This document shows, one piece after another, positions 1-10,339 of a stretch of DNA of 64,000 bases; position 1 is the first letter of the stretch; the number at the start of each line of letters is the position of its first letter. The stretch covers positions 10,044,001 to 10,108,000 of the forward strand of contig NC_091968.1 of the NCBI RefSeq assembly GCF_036711975.1, in the 5' to 3' direction. The notes under the pieces were generated by a model. The model made no database searches. It saw nothing but the letters and a program-made list of their open reading frames with translations, and was not told the DNA's origin. A program made the translations under genes and the position numbers. The stretch is from Onthophagus taurus (Eukaryota; Arthropoda; Insecta; Coleoptera; Scarabaeidae).

Positions 1-569
1 TCACTTGCATAGGGACCGCGGGGGTGAACTACCCACCAGTAGATTTTAATTACCCCTACCGCCCTTATTCGGTCGAAGATCCGAACCAAACTTTACACAA
101 ATCTTCTAGACTACATTAGAATCAAATATCCGTTAACAATTTTCACTTGCATAGGGACCGCGGGGGTGAACTACCCACCAGTAGATTTTAATTACCCCTA
201 CCGCCCTTATTCGGTCGAAGATCCGAACCAAACTTTACACAAATCTTCTAGACTACATTAGAATCAAATATCCGTTAACAATTTTGACTTGCATAGGGAC
301 CGCGGGGGTGAACTACAAACCAGTAAATTTTAATTACCCCTACCGCCCTTATTCGGTCGAAGATCCGAACCAAACTTTACACAAATCTTCTAGACTACAT
401 TAGAATCAAATATCCGTTAACAATTTTCACTTGCATAGGGACCGCGGGGGTGAACTACCCACCAGTAGATTTTAATTACCCCTACCGCCCTTATTCGGTC
501 GAAGATCCGAACCAAACTTTACACAAATCTTCTAGACTACATTAGAATCAAATATCCGTTAACAATTTT
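1..569. repeat. 142-bp satellite array A (4 units, runs off the left edge)
   Basis: Four head-to-tail units of 142 bp. The CACTTGCATAGGGACCGCGG or GACTTGCATAGGG unit start recurs at positions 2, 144, 286 and 428, and the last unit ends near 569. Units are nearly identical. The third carries a diagnostic variant in which the CTACCCACCAGTAG stretch is replaced by CTACAAACCAGTAA. The GC-rich part (GGGACCGCGGGGGTGAACTA) stands out against AT-rich surroundings. The array lies in the opposite orientation to the array at 2272-4240. It continues beyond the window start, so its real length is unknown. Confidence 0.95.
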
Positions 570-728
570 CAACGGTTTTGGAATGTATGTTATTTTAATA
601 TTATAAAACTACTTTGGTGGTTAGGGTGAAATTTCATCGCCTATTCACTCAAATAATTATTGTAGCAACATTGCTTTACATTGCTGAATATATTCTTAAC
701 AGCTATTTATTTTTTATATTTTAATATG

Positions 729-1545
729 CAGTGTGTTCCCGGATAGGTAAAACGACTTTTATAAAATTTAAAATTTTGTCGATATTAATTGTCATCTTTT
801 GGGATTTAGCCCTTCTTGGTTAAAAACTTATTTAGAACATATAAAAGTGAGTGTTGATACTGAAGCGAAAACTTCTTGTTCGTCAGGTAAAGTACCTTTT
901 CACTTTACAATATGCTAAAATGTTACTAAGAAATTTTATTCAGAATGAAAAGTTATGACCATATGCAAATTGTCGGAATCATCGGCCTACTTTGATAAAA
1001 CCCATTGTTTATTATTTTCGTCAATAGTACATTATAACGATTTCTTGTTTTGAGATTCAGATTGTTCGGGAGAAATAAACAAACCGTTCTTAAAATGTTC
1101 ACAAAAAATTAAGTGTTTATTCACCCACAAAAGAAGACAGTTAATCAGTTTCATCATAATTTTTTCTCGTATAGTGAACACTTCCTGCTGTAAGAAATCT
1201 TTTGATTAAACGCCAACAAGTACTTCTTTTAATTAATTTTAATTAATATTGTATTTAAAAAACACTTTAAGTTTACTAAATTACAGTTTGACAGATTAAC
1301 ATTGACAGGAAAGTAATTTTGTTTGATATGGATTTTTATCAAAGTTTTTCATTCTGAACAAAACTTCTTAGTAACACTTTCACGTACTGTAAACAGAAAA
1401 GGTACTTTAGCTGCCACAAAAAGAGTTTTTCTTTCACTGTCAAGGCTCACTTGTTTTTTAAAAATTGAAAATACGTTTAAAATTAGTCTTTAATCAAGCA
1501 GGGCTAAACCAAAAAATAGGTTGACTTTGATAAAAGTTATTAGCA
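729..1545. mobile_element. Degenerate fold-back MITE, same family as 52800-53490
   Basis: Starts CAGTGTGTTCCCGGATAGG, which resembles the CAGTGTGTCCCAGGATAG end at 52800. Inside, TGTTACTAAGAAATTTTATT followed by CAGAATGAAAA (about 920-952) is matched in inverse by the segment at about 1347-1379, so the element is a long imperfect inverted repeat. The motif TCAGGTAAAGTA is shared with the other copy. The right end is eroded and its coordinate is approximate. Confidence 0.55.
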
Positions 1546-1741
1546 CCTAACATGTTTCGTTTTCGACTTATTTTGATTTGAATTTCCTTTTGGCAAATTA
1601 TACTATATGCTACTTTTTATTATTATGCTCTATATAATCCCATATCTCAGCAACCTTCATTCGAAAATGCTCTAAATTGGTACGTTTACTCTTCAGATGT
1701 TGTCAAATAAATTATCATTTGTTTTATTACAGTATTACAGT

Positions 1742-1783
1742 ACCTGTATGCAGAAACCTGTATACAGGTTTCTGCATACAGGT
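1742..1783. repeat. Perfect 42-bp palindrome
   Basis: The first 21 bases (ACCTGTATGCAGAAACCTGTA) are exactly reverse-complemented by the next 21, with no spacer. A further CAGGTTTATATTACCGTTTC tail carries a partial repeat of the arm. It sits between the two inverted satellite arrays. The function is unknown; such palindromes can extrude as hairpins. Confidence 0.9.
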
Positions 1784-2271
1784 TTATATTACCGTTTCTG
1801 CATATTCAATGGTAAGTGTAAAGCGTATTTTAATTCTTTTATAAAAAAATTTGTTGTAATAAAATGTATTTAATTTTAATGATAACGTTATTACGAAATT
1901 AACAATAATAATTGTTTTTTATAAACATAGTAATAAATAACTTAGCAACATAAAAAGATAAATTCGCTGATAGCTCGCTACAGTAAAAAAATCGAAAATT
2001 TTAAATGGAACCCCTCAAATTTTTTTAGCCTACCAGAAGGGAATTTTATTCTCTACAAATTATCTATAAATATTCATATACTTATTTATTGTAGTTTCCC
2101 TAATATTGATAAATTTATCAAAATCATACATAGATTTCCAAAAACCATGTGTTTTTGTTAGAAGGCCATGACATTCTTATCTTTTGGTTTACTAGGTTTA
2201 ATTTGCCAAAAATACCAACAAGTAAATGAAACAATGAAAACAAAAATTAGATTTGGATAAAAAATATAAAT

Positions 2272-4240
2272 TCTACTGGTGGGTAGTACACCCCCGCGGT
2301 CCCTATGCAAGTGAGAATTGTTAACGAATATTTGATTCTAATGTAGTCTAGAAGATTTGTGTAAAGTTTGGTTCGGATCTTCGACCGAATAAGGGCGGTA
2401 GGGGTAATTAAAATTTACTGGTGGGTAGTTCACCCCCGCGGTCCCTATGCAAGTCAAAATTGTTAACGGATATTTGATTCTAATGTAGTCTAGAAGATTT
2501 GTGTAAAGTTTGGTTCGGATCTTCGACCGAATAAGGGCGGTAGGGGTAATTAAAATCTACTGGTGGGTAGTTCACCCCCGCGGTCCCTATGCAAGTCAAA
2601 ATTGTTAACGGATATTTGATTCTAATGTAGTCTAGAACATTTGTGTAAAGTTTGGTTCGGATCTTCGACCGAATAAGGGCGGTAGGGGTAATTAAAATCT
2701 ACTGGTGGGTAGTTCACCCCCGCGGTCCCTATACAAGTCAAAATTGTTAACGGATATTTGATTCTAATGTAGTCTAGAAGATTTGTGTAAAGTTTGGTTC
2801 GGATCTTCGACCGAATAAGGGCGGTAGGGGTAATTAAAATCTACTGGTGGGTAGTTCACCCCCGCGGTCCCTATGCAAGTCAAAATTGTTAACGGATATT
2901 TGATTCTAATGTAGTCTAGAAGATTTGTGTAAAGTTTGGTTCGGATCTTCGACCGAATAAGGGCGGTAGGGGTAATTAAAATTTACTGGTTTGTAGTTCA
3001 CCCCCGCGGTCCCTATGCAAGTCAAAATTGTTAACGGATATTTGATTCTAATGTAGTCTAGAAGATTTGTGTAAAGTTTGGTTCGGATCTTCGACCGAAT
3101 AAGGGCGGTAGGGGTAATTAAAATCTACTGGTGGGTAGTTCACCCCCGCGGTCCCTATGCAAGTTAAAATTGTTAACGGATATTTGATTCTAATGTAGTC
3201 TAGAAGATTTGTGTAAAGTTTGGTTCGGATCTTCGACCGAATAAGGGCGGTAGGGGTAATTAAAATCTACTGGTGGGTAGTTCACCCCCGCGGTCCCTAT
3301 GCAAGTCAAAATTGTTAACGGATATTTGATTCTAATGTAGTCTAGAAGATTTGTGTAAAGTTTGGTTCGGATCTTCGACCGAATAAGGGCGGTAGGGGTA
3401 ATTAAAATCTACTGGTGGGTAGTTCACCCCCGCGGTCCCTATGCAAGTTAAAATTGTTAACGGATATTTGATTCTAATGTAGTCTAGAAGATTTGTGTAA
3501 AGTTTGGTTCGGATCTTCGACCGAATAAGGGCGGTAGGGGTAATTAAAATCTACTGGTGGGTAGTTCACCCCCGCGGTCCCTATGCAAGTCAAAATTGTT
3601 AACGGATATTTGATTCTAATGTAGTCTAGAAGATTTGTGTAAAGTTTGGTTCGGATCTTCGACCGAATAAGGGCGGTAGGGGTAATTAAAATCTACTGGT
3701 GGGTAGTTCACCCCCGCGGTCCCTATGCAAGTTAAAATTGTTAACGGATATTTGATTCTAATGTAGTCTAGAAGATTTGTGTAAAGTTTGGTTCGGATCT
3801 TCGACCGAATAAGGGCGGTAGGGGTAATTAAAATCTACTGGTGGGTAGTTCACCCCCGCGGTCCCTATGCAAGTCAAAATTGTTAACGGATATTTGATTC
3901 TAATGTAGTCTAGAAGATTTGTGTAAAGTTTGGTTCGGATCTTCGACCGAATAAGGGCGGTAGGGGTAATTAAAATCTACTGGTGGGTAGTTCACCCCCG
4001 CGGTCCCTATGCAAGTGAAAATTATTAACGGATATTTGATTCTAATGTAGTCTAGAAGATTTGTGTAAAGTTTGGTTCGGATCTTCAACCGAATAAGGGC
4101 GGTAGAGTAAATTATAATCTACTGCGGGGTAGTTCACCCCCGCGGACCCTTTGCAAGCGGAATTTCTTTCGATAAATATACTTCTTATCATGCCTAGAAG
4201 GCGTATATAAAGTTTAGTTCGGATCTTCGAACCAATACGG
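2272..4240. repeat. 142-bp satellite array B, inverted relative to array A (about 13.5 units)
   Basis: Reverse-complement version of the array at 1-569. The CCCCCGCGG core recurs every 142 bp from 2291, 2433, 2575 and so on to about 4137. The unit near 2974-3030 carries the same CTGGTTTGTAGTTC variant as unit 3 of array A, so the two arrays share individual unit variants and not only a consensus. The rightmost unit (about 4105-4240) is diverged and fades out, as expected for the edge of an array. The open frame at 3900-4088 is a by-product of the repeat. Confidence 0.95.
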
Positions 4241-5532
4241 GAGCTGCAGCCAGTTATTTTAATTAAAATTGCTGATTGTACCTTGATATTAGTGATAAAT
4301 ATATTTTAATTTTGTCTAATTACTTTTAATATACTGTAATTAACTTCTTAAGTTGATAATGTAATGTTTCTTTGTTTGAAAAAATTGGGCCCCCGTGTGT
4401 CCGGTATTACGGACGTCTATGGGCGTTCGGGTATCATCGGAAATTTTTACTGCTATCTTTTACTGCTGTCTTCACACCGGTGGATATATGTTTATTAACA
4501 TTTTTTTTTGTAAGTGGATTAGCTATCATATGTCAAAGTTTAATGGTGAGCTGATAAATCATCCTGTATAAATCAATAAATGGCTAAGGTATAGATTAAC
4601 TTCAATAATTTCAATGATTTGTCATATACAGATAAAATTTGGTATACTGTGCTATTTTATAATGAAGAATCGGATAAGATGGGCATCCACAAACATCCCT
4701 TTTCGAGAAAATATATAATTTTAACTAACAATGGATAATAATGAAATACTAGTAATAACAGCTATGTTCCAAAAAGCGGCCCCGACTCGTATTCAAATGC
4801 ATTCAACTAAGAATAAAATCACAGAGTATACAGAGGCCGGACTCGGGCTAATAAAAGTGGCACTCCTATCTATCCTTGTTTAACTAATGAAAACTTCGTA
4901 TGGTACTTTCTCTCTCACATAAACTGAATCGATGTAGATGGCGGTAGTGTAGTGGATCGATAAATACGAGCGGGAATTTGAATGCTCGTTTGAATATAAG
5001 TCTCATTACTCTTTAACATATTTTTGTAATAACAAGTTCCAAAATATCAAAAATTTTCATCTCAAAACTTGAACAAGTTGTAAGATGAAAACAGTGATTT
5101 TTTGAACTTGTTATTAAAAAAACTAATAAAATATTATTAAATAAAAATGCAAACTTCAGAAGAACAAATCTATGTATATTTATAGACAAATATTTACATT
5201 TAATCGTTTTCATGGGGGCGTTTTTGTACAATAGTAAAGCATTTGCTTCAAGGCTAGAGGAAAACCCATGAAAAATTCTAACATACCATAAGTCAAATAA
5301 ATTTCTAGACAAATTTAGGAATACAAATTGCAGTTGCAAACAACAGATTTAAGAAGCCAGAATAAAAAAATTCTACAAAGCGACTAAAATTAGAAGTATT
5401 ACAGCGAAAACGAGCAGTAGACAGCATTAATGATAAAATGTTGTTTTACTTATAAAGTAATTATTGTTTTCAAATTAATAATTTATATAAACTTTAATAT
5501 TTCTTTTTATTTGTCTCTGTTCGTATCAAGTA
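4241..5532. other. Unassigned AT-rich region
   Basis: No coding signal could be supported. Short open frames at 4372-4554 and 5013-5339 have no recognisable domain and low-complexity composition. The segment ATCATCCTGTATAAAT near 4558 looks like one end of a small fold-back MITE of the type found elsewhere in the window, but I found no partner. Confidence 0.5.
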
Positions 5533-5672
5533 GAACAATATTTCAGCGACCAGAATAAATTATAACATAGCGACCAAGACGAGAATTAAAACAAAGCAAA
5601 AAGGAACAATATTTCAGTGAGTAGAATAAAGTAACAGAGCGACCAAGACAAGAATTAAAACAAAACAAAAAG
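5533..5672. repeat. Two-copy tandem repeat, unit about 70 bp
   Basis: GAACAATATTTCAG starts at 5533 and 5604, and a third partial start (GAACAAAATT) is at 5672. The units share GCGACCAAGACGAGAATTAA-type sequence with a few differences. It ends just before the stop codon of the putative small gene on the minus strand. Confidence 0.7.
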
Positions 5673-5704
5673 GAACAAAATTAAGTCTTGAATGTCATTT
5701 GTAG

Positions 5705-6283
5705 TTAATACTTCTTCAGGCAGACACATTCTGGTGTGCTTAACATATCTCTCAGTGGTTCTAATGTGGTTTTATTTTCATAATTCTTTTTAAGTCTCCG
5801 GATCTGTTTCTCTTTCTTCTTTAAAATTCGTCGCAGTGATTTATCTTTGATTGTTGCACTAGACTGGTTCTTCTTAAATACTGACTGTGTTGTTGGATTT
5901 GTAGCGGAGGGAGGTATGGCAGCGTCTTTTGTTATATTTAACTCCTATAAATATACAAAGTGTTATTTTATACACAAATCCGGTCGTTTTTGTTGATAAT
6001 TTTATAGTGATCATGATTTTATTTACTTAAATATATATTTTTTTGGTTTGTTGCACTTTTGTTGCACCATCAATAAACATGATTAAATGCTCACCTACAT
6101 TACAAAGTAAAAAAACCTTCTTCAGTAAAAAGTGATAATATATTAAAAAATAACAATAACCAGCACAGAAATTAATTAATATTTATTTCCGACAGCTCTC
6201 AGCATAATATGGTATCCTATCAATGTTACTGATAAAGTGAAAATAAAAGTAAAACTTACTATGACAGAATCCGTGGAACACAT
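5705..6283 (-). CDS. Putative two-exon gene, 87 residues, basic coiled-coil protein
   Basis: Exon 1 (6260-6283) starts at an ATG, reads MCSTDSVI and ends at a consensus GTAAGT donor. Exon 2 (5705-5944) follows a TATAG acceptor in phase 0 and reads to a TAA stop. The joined frame is open. Exon 2 is Ser/Thr/Pro-rich at first, then strongly basic and helical (KSLRRILKKKEKQIRRLKK, about residues 50-68), suggesting a short coiled coil or nucleic-acid-binding segment. The family is not recognised. Basic helices of this kind often follow THAP domains in P-element-like proteins, so a transposon remnant is possible. No expression evidence; the intron of about 315 bp and the signals are inference. Confidence 0.35.
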
Positions 6284-6344
6284 GGACCGGTGTTGCCGCA
6301 TTAGGCGTGTACACGAGCGAATCTCGTTTCGAATTTTTCGCTAG

Positions 6345-6500
6345 CTAGGTAGGCCTCTTAAGATCCTCAATATCCGCAGTAAATCGCGTTTTTATTATAT
6401 TAACAATCTTCGATAAGAATGATTCATTTCTAATCAGTTCATCAACTGATTCCTTAAACAAATCTTTAAGCTCACGTAAATTACCCTCCGTAAAACGCAT
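6345..6500 (-). pseudogene. LINE ORF1 N-terminal fragment
   Basis: Open frame of 51 codons starting MRFTEGNLRELKDLFKESVD and rich in charged helical residues, stopping at 6345-6347. Short amphipathic starts of this kind are usual for the ORF1 (gag-like) protein of insect LINEs, and LINE endonuclease sequence lies just upstream on the same strand. The assignment rests on style only; a chance ORF cannot be excluded. Confidence 0.3.
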
Positions 6501-6553
6501 TTTTTGATAAGATTTATTAACAGATCGTCACGAGGCAGTGAGAGTGACCTTAC

Positions 6554-7186
6554 TCAGTCAAGTGCATGACAAGAACTAATGATGTGACAATGAGTTTTAT
6601 TTAAGATATTTAAATCTCTCAGATGTTTCCAAATGTTACCCGGATCAGCACCGCAACGATACCGCAGATATGCCTTCTTTTCATGACAAACACTAGAGTT
6701 GACCAAATTGCGGAGCTGCCTAAAATACATAAAATCATTATGATTCGTAGAATGCTTAAATTTTCGGTAAGCTTTATTTCTTAGGTTCATCATAAATTTC
6801 AAATTCTCGGTTATCCACGGTGCGGGAGGCCTCGTGATACGTACAGTTTTTACAGGAGCATGAAAATCGATCAAACTTAACAAACCCGCATTTAAGAATG
6901 AAATTTTGTCGTCAATGTTATGCAACTCATAAATTAAATCCCAACCATAATTGCTAACATCAGCCTCAAATAAATCCAAGTTTATATTTTTAAGATTTCT
7001 AAATTGTTTATATTGATGGGGATTAGAATTTATCTTTCTCAGTCCGATGCTGCAGAAGACCAGGCATGGTCCGATATAGCTAGTGTTTCGTCAACAAGGG
7101 CATCCCGCACCGTTAATTCATTAGAAACAATAATAAAATCACCCTTGTAGGCTCTTGAACTGCTTGAGTCATATCCAAGGAGTCCA
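6554..7186 (-). pseudogene. LINE endonuclease C-terminal half plus linker to RT
   Basis: Continues the endonuclease at 21253-21795, from which it is separated by the 14-kb insertion. From 7186 downward it reads DSLDMTQAVQEPTR, then after a frame change DFIIVSNELTVRD and TLAISDHA (the SDH motif of APE-type LINE endonucleases), then the typical endonuclease-RT linker with PPAPWITENLKFMMNLRNKA. It stops at 6554, before any RT motif, so the element is truncated or interrupted at its 3' side. Frameshifts and stops make it inactive. Family: APE-type LINE, Jockey/CR1-like by style. Confidence 0.7.
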
Positions 7187-7560
7187 CACAGTAAAAACCG
7201 GCTTCTACTAATTTACTACAACAATGTAGTACTTTTTTTGTCGTAAAAACTGATACAATTGTATTAATTTCTAATACACCGTTTGTCGATATACACAGAA
7301 CACGATTGTACTGATTCTTAGCGCTTTGTAGTACAAAAATTGTGTTAGTATTTACTACAATGTATGGTATGCTGTCTTCAACGTGAATGAAAACAGCCGG
7401 TGTTAGTTTTTGATATTTTTTGTAGTAATATTTAAATAAAATTTGTTGTATATTTTTTGGTATTTTATGTAAAAAAACTTTAAGCGCGTTGTTCTTTTTA
7501 CTACAATTATTATACAATTCGTGTATGGTCCACATTACTATTGTGTGTAGTAAAATCACA
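7187..7560. repeat. Subterminal TACTACAA/TTGTAGTA-rich region, left end
   Basis: About a dozen copies of TACTACAA, TTGTAGTA and near variants in both orientations (for example TTTACTACAACAATGTAGTA near 7211, TTTGTAGTACAAAAATTG near 7334, TTTACTACAATTATTATAC near 7497). The same motif fills 20690-21252 at the other end. Subterminal repeats of one short motif are typical transposase-binding arrays. The open frame at 7113-7559 crosses the insertion border and is not a gene. Confidence 0.65.
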
Positions 7561-8389
7561 CACCGTCATGTGTAAAATAAGTTAGATTAACCCGTTTTTT
7601 GTAAGAAGACGCCCGCCAGTTTGACGCGTCTTCGACCGTTTATTCCCTATATTTTCTGTTCTGTTAACTTAGTTAACGGCGCGCGGCGTTAGTGGTCAGT
7701 GTTAAGAGCCCACTTTACCAGGTCGGTCAGTTTCTGAGGGGCGCAGACGACGGACGTTCGGAAGCAACGAGGCGGAGTTTGTTTTCTACTAGGCCCGACC
7801 CTTTATAGATAAAAAAAACATCGTGTTTATTTTATTACGATTCTTTTTCTCGTTGATGTTGTTAATGAAGAAATTAAACGACTTCTTCTAAATATTATTG
7901 TTTATTAACAATTTTTCTTAATTACGAATCACAATCAATCTTTTTATTGACTTTCCAATTTATTTATTATTTTAGTTATTATTTTGATTTTTTATTAATA
8001 ATCGTAGTCGTAGCCCACTTTTTTACTATGTTCGTTTTTTTTAAGTATTTTGGTTCACAACAATTTACATTACGCAAATATCAGTTTTTAATGCTTTTTT
8101 CGATATGAATAGAATATTAATTTTTTAATAGAAAAATTAGAGAAAGACGTTGAGAACATCTAAGATTGTGGGTTTATAATTCAATTCAATGTAAGGCAAA
8201 CATCAATTTCAAATGCAATAAATAATTTTGCGAATCATAAAACATTTATATCATTTTAAAACGAAAATAACATTGATAACTTCATTTTATATTAAAATAG
8301 ATATATTTGCAATACAGGGAATGTGAAAAGTTCGGTACAACATTTATAAATTATATCTTTGTTGTATTATTATGCGTTCGTTTGATATA
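7561..8389. other. Unassigned interior of the 14-kb element
   Basis: AT-rich, with a GC-richer patch at about 7600-7800 (GCGCGCGGCGTTAGTGGTC near 7679). No open frame or domain is supported. It could be promoter or leader sequence of the element. Confidence 0.4.
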
Positions 8390-8596
8390 CAGGTGTCTCA
8401 GAGTAATCGTGTAAGTAATTTTATTTGAAAACACAGGTAGTTACAAAAATTAAAGAAAAAATTTAATAGATGAATAAATGTGGTTTCTTGGCTGTGCAAA
8501 GCATATCCATTTTATGAATATTATTACTTTTCATTCTAACTTTTTGAATATTTCCGTTTAAAAAAATGGACTGCATGGATGGTCTGCATCACCTTG
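8390..8596. mobile_element. Small MITE with CAGGTG ends, TATA flanks
   Basis: Begins CAGGTGTCTCAGAGTAATCG and ends GCATCACCTTG, with TATA on both sides (8386-8389 and 8597-8600). Only the outermost bases are inverted; the interior is AT-rich and non-coding. Its ends match the CAGG(T/G)TG ... CACC(C/T)TG style of the larger fold-back elements at 54027, 59525 and 60737. Confidence 0.5.
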
Positions 8597-8698
8597 TATA
8601 AGTAAATGAAATAATATGTAATACCTAATTAATAATAATATTAAATAATGATTCAAGTATACAAAATATGGCTAATAGTGTAATAAATAAAACAGCCC

Positions 8699-9838
8699 TG
8701 AATAGAAAAATCTTTAGGAAATTTTAATTTGCCATCGTTGAATAGATGTAAGCTCTTAAAATTCGCTGGACACTTCACCTCGACGATGGCATTTTCGTTT
8801 TTTATTGTTTCATTTGGACTTGCAACTAAGAATCCATATATCTTACGAATGAATAGAGCTCAAGAATTTGCTAACAAGTACATTTAAGCATATTCAAGCA
8901 TATTTACTTTCAAATTTTTTTACTGCAAGCCATTCATAGTCTTGGCCATGTTTAGTGTTATTGTTTCTAGCAAATTTCGAGTACAAGATTGATTTAACTT
9001 TATTTAAGCAAGACGTGTCATTGCTCATCTTACATACATCACCAAATCTCGATGCAGTTAGGCACAGATACCTTTCTTGGATCCATTTCTGATTGATACT
9101 GTGTAATTTGTATTTTGTTTCTGTTAATGCATCCATCTTGCAAGTTTCCAATAAATTCTTCTTTCTTTTATATTCTTCATATGAAATGTCACTCATAACT
9201 TGAGTCATAAGTTATAACCGAATTGCTATCATTATCAATAGCAACATAACCCTGATCGGCTTTCGCTACCTACCTGAATTACCCTGTATACACAAGTATT
9301 TTATTTTATTGTATACAATTATTTTATAGCAGTACCACTCCGGATGATGCATCGTAATTGACGTTGTTCGAGCGTTTAGCGTTTACATCAGGCATCTGCA
9401 ATTAAGGTTATCATAGGAATTCAGTCATTATTTACTTCTCCTGAAGCTGTAACTAAATTAAATTCTTCTTCACCTGCGTTCTTCATAGACTGCCATGCTT
9501 AATCCATGACTTTGTCACTTATGGTTTCTTGATATTTTTGGAGTGTTTTTGTTAACATAAGTGGTATATCCACACATAACAATAATTCTTCAGTCTGTGT
9601 ATATCCGGTACCGACAGATAACAGAAACAATAGCAGAGTTTATCTCATAGACTCTTTGCTTTCTTCAGTGTAAAGCTTCTTTTTTATCCCGCACATAAAA
9701 CATAAAAGAAATGAGCTGTTAAGCCCTTCTTTTGACTCATTAATAAATTTAATGCGAGTTTTGTTGCAGTTGAATGGATTATTCTCCACCATCAGTATTT
9801 GGTTTTGCATCATTTGTATTATTTATCTTATGGTATTG
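8699..9838 (-). pseudogene. Mutator-like transposase with C-terminal YqaJ-type exonuclease, decayed
   Basis: From 9838 to about 9395 one frame reads ENNPFNCNKTRIKFINESK, a CxxC-like MCGIKKKLYTEE, TGYTQTEELL and IPMIT, interrupted by three stops. I recognise this as the N-terminal part of the insect Mutator-like transposase-domain proteins that carry a YqaJ nuclease domain. The middle, with the presumed transposase core, is largely missing and partly replaced by unrelated sequence (about 9215-9340). At 9208-8894 the frame reads ERYLCLTASRFGDVCK and KHGQDYEWLAVKKFE. After a frameshift it gives YGFLVASPNETIK and IVEVKCP, the acidic/Lys nuclease motif of YqaJ/lambda-exonuclease folds. Clearly inactive. 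It may belong to the 14-kb element or be a separate insertion. Confidence 0.6.
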
Positions 9839-9876
9839 CTTCAAATAATGTATCGTTTTAATTTTTACTGTGATGG

Positions 9877-10165
9877 TGTTGAATAATATAACGTATGTTA
9901 TAGCGCTGGTTAACACTTCTTCGTAACGAATAACGATTTGCTGGCTTTTGTTGTAACGAATTATTTATTAATTATAACGAAGGTACAACACGACTCAAAA
10001 CGACGCTCTTACAAAAATCTTATTGATAGTGACGCGCTTGTTGTCAACAACAACGAAAACAAAACAAAAACTTCTTATTGCTATGATTCTTGACAAATCG
10101 AAAAACTAATTTAAATACAAATAAAAAATGCAAAAATGTGTATAAACAAGATACAAATTACAACA
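9877..10165 (-). repeat. 3' LTR of BEL element 1
   Basis: Identical to 15689-15977 except for one base. On the minus strand it is preceded by the polypurine tract GGCGGGGGGCA (10166-10176). Confidence 0.93.
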
Positions 10166-10339
10166 TGCCCCCCGCCTTGAAAGGACTGCCTTTCAAAAAA
10201 AAAAAAAAAATTAGTGAGCATATGGGAGGGGGGAGCGCTAAAGAAAACATATTATAACAAATTATTTGATTGTCTATATCTAATAGACAATCACCTAAGG
10301 TAACAATAACAAAAAAAGTAAATAATATCAAAATTAGTA

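Larger units (their letters stand above)
570..2271. other. Spacer between inverted satellite arrays, no gene seen
   Basis: AT-rich, with no open frame above about 60 codons and no recognisable protein in either strand. It contains a degenerate fold-back MITE (about 729-1545) and a perfect 42-bp palindrome (1742-1783). Together with the flanking inverted arrays it could be the internal part of a fold-back type element, but no transposase is visible. Confidence 0.6.

Noticed and set aside
3900-4088. 62-codon frame in the satellite
   Set aside because: It arises from the 142-bp repeat, with no protein-like features.
1-4240. Regularly spaced repeats considered as a CRISPR array
   Set aside because: Eukaryotic satellite: units are contiguous 142-mers with no unique spacers, and no cas genes are present.
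7113-7559. 148-codon minus-strand frame
   Set aside because: It runs across the border of the 14-kb element from TTGTAGTA-rich non-coding DNA into the LINE endonuclease. Only the last about 20 codons (the endonuclease part) are meaningful.
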